From contig JBPCQA010000007.1 in assembly GCA_050998615.1 (NCBI GenBank), forward strand, positions 1 to 26,006: 26,006 bases of DNA, read 5' to 3'. The notes under the pieces are model-generated. The model saw nothing but the letters and a program-made list of their open reading frames with translations. It did not search any database and was not told the DNA's origin. This DNA is from JBPCQA01 sp050998615. GTDB taxonomy: Bacteria; Actinomycetota; Actinomycetes; Propionibacteriales; Nocardioidaceae. Below, piece by piece: positions 23,991 to 26,006 of the stretch (position 1 is the stretch's first letter; each line of letters starts with the position of its first letter). The position numbers and the translations under genes were made by a program.

Positions 23991-25427
23991 TCACTGCTGG
24001 CGAGCTTGTTGTTTGATGCGATTGGTCAGCTCACGCACCTGGTTGTAGACGCTGCGCCGCTCGGCCATCTGGGTGCGGATCTTGCGATCTGCATGCATCA
24101 CCGTGGTGTGGTCTCGGCCACCGAACTGCTGACCGATCTTCGGTAAGGACAACTCGGTAAGCTCGCGGCACAGGTACATGGCGATCTGTCGTGCCATTAC
24201 CAAAACCCGGCTGCGGCTGGTTCCGCACAAGTCGTCGATGGAGAGGCCGAAATAGGCGGCAGTCTGCGCGATGATGACGGCTGCGGTGATCTGTGGCTCG
24301 CCACCCTCCGGGATCAAGTCCTTCAAGACGATCTCGCCGAGGGTCAGGTCCACCGGCTGTCGATTGAGACTCGCGAAGGCAGTGACCCGGATCAAGGCCC
24401 CCTCTAACTCGCGGATGTTGGTCTGGATCTTGCTGGCAATGAACTCCAGCACTTCCGGTGGGGCAGTCAGTCGTTCGGTGGACGCCTTCTTGCGCAAGAT
24501 CGCGATCCGGGTCTCCAGGTCCGGCGGCGTGACGTCGGTGAGCAGACCCCACTCGAACCTGTTGCGAAGTCGATCTTCGAGGGAATCCATGCGTTTGGGC
24601 GGCCGGTCGGACGTGATGACGATCTGCTTGTTGGCGTTGTGGAGGGTGTTGAACGTGTGGAAGAACTCTTCCTGGGTCTGGATCTTGCCTTGCAGGAACT
24701 GGATGTCGTCGATGAGCAACACGTCGACATCTCGGTAGCGACGCTGGAATCCGGCCGCGCGGTCGTCACGGATCGCGTTGATGAAGTCGTTGGTGAACTC
24801 TTCGCTGCTGACGTAGCGCACCCGGGCTCCGGTAAACAGGCTGCGCACATAATGGCCTATCGCGTGCAACAAGTGAGTCTTGCCCAGCCCGGACTCGCCG
24901 TAGACCAGCAGGGGGTTGTAGGCCTTGCCCGGCGCCTCGGCGACCGCTACCGCGGCCGCATGCGCGAACCGATTCGAAGATCCGATCACGAACGTCTCGA
25001 ACGTGTACTTCGGGTTGAGTCGAGCCTCTCGCGCACTCCCGGGTGAGGCGCTAGCGTACGACGCGGAGGCCGCAACCGCGGGCGCCTGAGCGACGGCCAC
25101 CGGAGCAGCGGAGGTGCTTGATTCGAGCTCGAGGTCGTCATCGTCGCCGGTGGTCGCGGAGGGTTCGGCAAGGGCCACGTCGACGGTCACCGCGAGCCGA
25201 ACAGCGTGGCCCAGGATCCGGCTCAGGGCGTCCTCGAGCTGAGAGCGCAACCGGGTCTCGAGTTGAGTACGAGTGAAATCGTCGGGAACCGCCACGATCG
25301 CGGTGTTCTCGTGCAACGTGATTGGCCGGGAGGCCGCGACCCAGGCCCGATGACTCGCCGGCAGGTCGTCAATAAGCCGCGTCCATGCGTGGGCAAGGTC
25401 TAGGACCTGAGTCATGGTCGCTATCAC
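23991..25427 (-). CDS. dnaA: DnaA chromosomal replication initiator
   Basis: 478 residues. DnaA binds DnaA boxes and melts the origin. Domain I occupies about 1-85. A short acidic/Ala-rich linker domain II spans about 86-135, far shorter than in Streptomyces. The AAA+ domain III follows, with Walker A GESGLGKT (177-184), Walker B LLIDD (237-241) and sensor motifs. The domain IV DnaA signature is GGRDHTTVMHADRKI (436-450). GTG 25427 is the longest start. ATG 25415 (MTQVLDLAHAW) is an alternative, and neither has a good ribosome site. Confidence 0.97.
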   Translation of the reverse strand: MIATMTQVLDLAHAWTRLIDDLPASHRAWVAASRPITLHENTAIVAVPDDFTRTQLETRLRSQLEDALSRILGHAVRLAVTVDVALAEPSATTGDDDDLELESSTSAAPVAVAQAPAVAASASYASASPGSAREARLNPKYTFETFVIGSSNRFAHAAAVAVAEAPGKAYNPLLVYGESGLGKTHLLHAIGHYVRSLFTGARVRYVSSEEFTNDFINAIRDDRAAGFQRRYRDVDVLLIDDIQFLQGKIQTQEEFFHTFNTLHNANKQIVITSDRPPKRMDSLEDRLRNRFEWGLLTDVTPPDLETRIAILRKKASTERLTAPPEVLEFIASKIQTNIRELEGALIRVTAFASLNRQPVDLTLGEIVLKDLIPEGGEPQITAAVIIAQTAAYFGLSIDDLCGTSRSRVLVMARQIAMYLCRELTELSLPKIGQQFGGRDHTTVMHADRKIRTQMAERRSVYNQVRELTNRIKQQARQQ

Positions 25428-25483
25428 TCATTTCATCGGCCGCTGGGGTGAATCCTCGCTGGTGACATGATGGCGAACCACCA

Positions 25484-25520
25484 TGTCTGACTGTCCGGCG
25501 CAGCCACGGTGTCTGACTGT
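25484..25520. repeat. Repeated 11-mer TGTCTGACTGT upstream of dnaA
   Basis: Exact copies at 25484-25494 and 25510-25520, spaced 26 bases apart (about 2.5 helical turns). The second is flanked by GCCAC (25503-25507) and GTGGC (25519-25523), able to form a short stem. Could be a regulator site; no factor can be named. Confidence 0.55.
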
Positions 25521-25572
25521 GGCGCCGCCACGATCGGTGCCGCGATGCCGGCGCCGCGTCGACCTCTGCTGA

Positions 25573-25589
25573 CGGTGGTGCCACCACCG
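25573..25589. promoter_or_regulatory. 17-base perfect inverted repeat upstream of dnaA
   Basis: cggtggtg-c-caccaccg has perfect 8-base arms around one central base, the form of a dimeric repressor operator. It lies 146-162 bases before the dnaA start. Confidence 0.5.
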
Positions 25590-25617
25590 AGGCGGACCGT
25601 GGTGACAAGATTCCCCA

Positions 25618-25638
25618 GTGTCCACACGGTTATCCACA
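25618..25638 (+). promoter_or_regulatory. Two adjacent DnaA boxes, one perfect
   Basis: GTGTCCACA (25618-25626, one mismatch) and TTATCCACA (25630-25638, exact consensus) lie in the same orientation, 12 bases apart. They lie about 190-210 bases upstream of dnaA. They could autoregulate dnaA or belong to the origin. Confidence 0.75.
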
Positions 25639-25710
25639 GGTTGTGCATGACCGACGATCGGGATGACCGGCGATCGGGGGTCATCCAGGGGACACCGGCG
25701 GCGAACGGCA

Positions 25711-25740
25711 AATACTGTCGGTGCCGCGCGACGCTAACAA
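25711..25740 (-). promoter_or_regulatory. Candidate dnaA promoter
   Basis: Minus strand: -35-like TTGTTA (25735-25740) and an AGTATT -10-like segment (25711-25716), 18 bases apart. Weak; it would give a leader of about 280 bases with the DnaA boxes inside it. Confidence 0.25.
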
Positions 25741-25763
25741 CAATCCCGGATCCCTTCAACCCG

Positions 25764-25772
25764 TCGTCCACA
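25764..25772 (+). promoter_or_regulatory. DnaA box, one mismatch
   Basis: TCGTCCACA, one change from TTGTCCACA, 126 bases to the right of the perfect box. Confidence 0.5.
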
Positions 25773-25825
25773 AGTGGGCGAGGAAACGAATCTGTCACGG
25801 CGAGTCGCCCGGCGTGTCGGTGAGC

Positions 25826-25855
25826 TTGGTGGTGGATGACCTCGTTGATTATGAT
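25826..25855 (+). promoter_or_regulatory. Candidate rightward promoter
   Basis: -35 TTGGTG (25826-25831) and -10 TATGAT (25850-25855) are 18 bases apart. This is the best sigma-70-type match in the region, and it points away from dnaA toward the gene starting at the window edge. Confidence 0.45.
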
Positions 25856-25986
25856 CCGTTTCGCCTCCGCGCGTCTACAGCGCGACGAGCCTCACGTAAA
25901 AGGTCCGGGAACCTCGGCGCTTGCCTCACCTGAGAATGTCCGCGTAGCGCGTGGTGGTTCGATCCGGTGTGAGCAAGGAGCTGTCG

Positions 25987-26006
25987 ATGGCTGCGCGCCA
26001 GGAGAT
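25987..26006 (+). CDS. Start of a plus-strand gene cut by the window edge
   Basis: ATG 25987 follows AAGGAG (25975-25980) at a 6-base spacing and reads MAARQE before the sequence ends. GTG 25969, in the same frame, would give MSKELSMAARQE. It does not match the start of rpmH, the expected neighbour. Too short to identify. Confidence 0.3.

Larger units (their letters stand above)
25428..25968. other. Region upstream of dnaA (control region, possible second part of oriC)
   Basis: About 540 bases without a recognisable gene. They hold one perfect DnaA box, two one-mismatch boxes, a repeated 11-mer, a 17-base inverted repeat and candidate promoters in both directions, listed separately. rpmH, the usual divergent neighbour of dnaA, is not seen before the window ends. 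Confidence 0.6.

Overview
This window is a high-GC stretch of an actinobacterial (Actinomycetota) chromosome that ends at the replication origin. The evidence is the gene order itself. Read from the right end on the minus strand it runs dnaA, dnaN, a 6-phosphogluconate dehydrogenase, recF, a DciA/DUF721 gene, gyrB, gyrA, a DUF3566 gene, tRNA-Ile, a DLW-39-type micro-gene and tRNA-Ala. It continues leftward through SURF1/DUF3817, a cyclophilin, a rhomboid protease, crgA and a DUF881 gene to the plus-strand cluster fhaA-fhaB-pstP-rodA-pbpA-pknB and a tRNA-Leu. This is the conserved origin-proximal block of Streptomyces/Mycobacterium-type bacteria. GTG starts are frequent. I cannot place it below class level from the sequence alone.

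Layout. (1) 12-125: tRNA-Leu(CAG) with its terminator, minus strand. (2) 542-8110, plus strand: a tightly coupled growth and division operon (ATGA overlaps at pstP/rodA and rodA/pbpA). It encodes two FHA phosphothreonine readers, a PP2C phosphatase, a SEDS glycosyltransferase, its class B transpeptidase partner and one PASTA-domain Ser/Thr kinase. Together they couple peptidoglycan sensing and phosphorylation to wall synthesis. A second kinase (pknA), present in mycobacteria, is absent. (3) 8181-11999: DUF881 membrane protein, CrgA divisome protein, rhomboid protease, cyclophilin PpiA, and an unusual plus-strand membrane protein with eight 11-residue repeats. (4) 12122-13235: DUF3817 and SURF1 membrane proteins. 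(5) 13398-17156: two tRNAs with a 44-residue ORF between them, then the DUF3566 gene directly behind gyrA. (6) 17208-25427: gyrB and the replication genes back to dnaA.

The probable origin lies in the 482-base dnaA-dnaN gap and/or the more than 550 bases upstream of dnaA. Both carry DnaA-box-like 9-mers, with one perfect TTATCCACA upstream of dnaA. A separate tight cluster of three DnaA boxes, one perfect, lies about 14 kb away in the crgA-rhomboid gap. It is the most interesting unexplained signal here.

Otherwise this is a conserved housekeeping region. I see no mobile elements, CRISPR arrays, defence systems or biosynthetic cluster, and no convincing new multi-gene system. The right end only begins a further plus-strand gene that I cannot identify.
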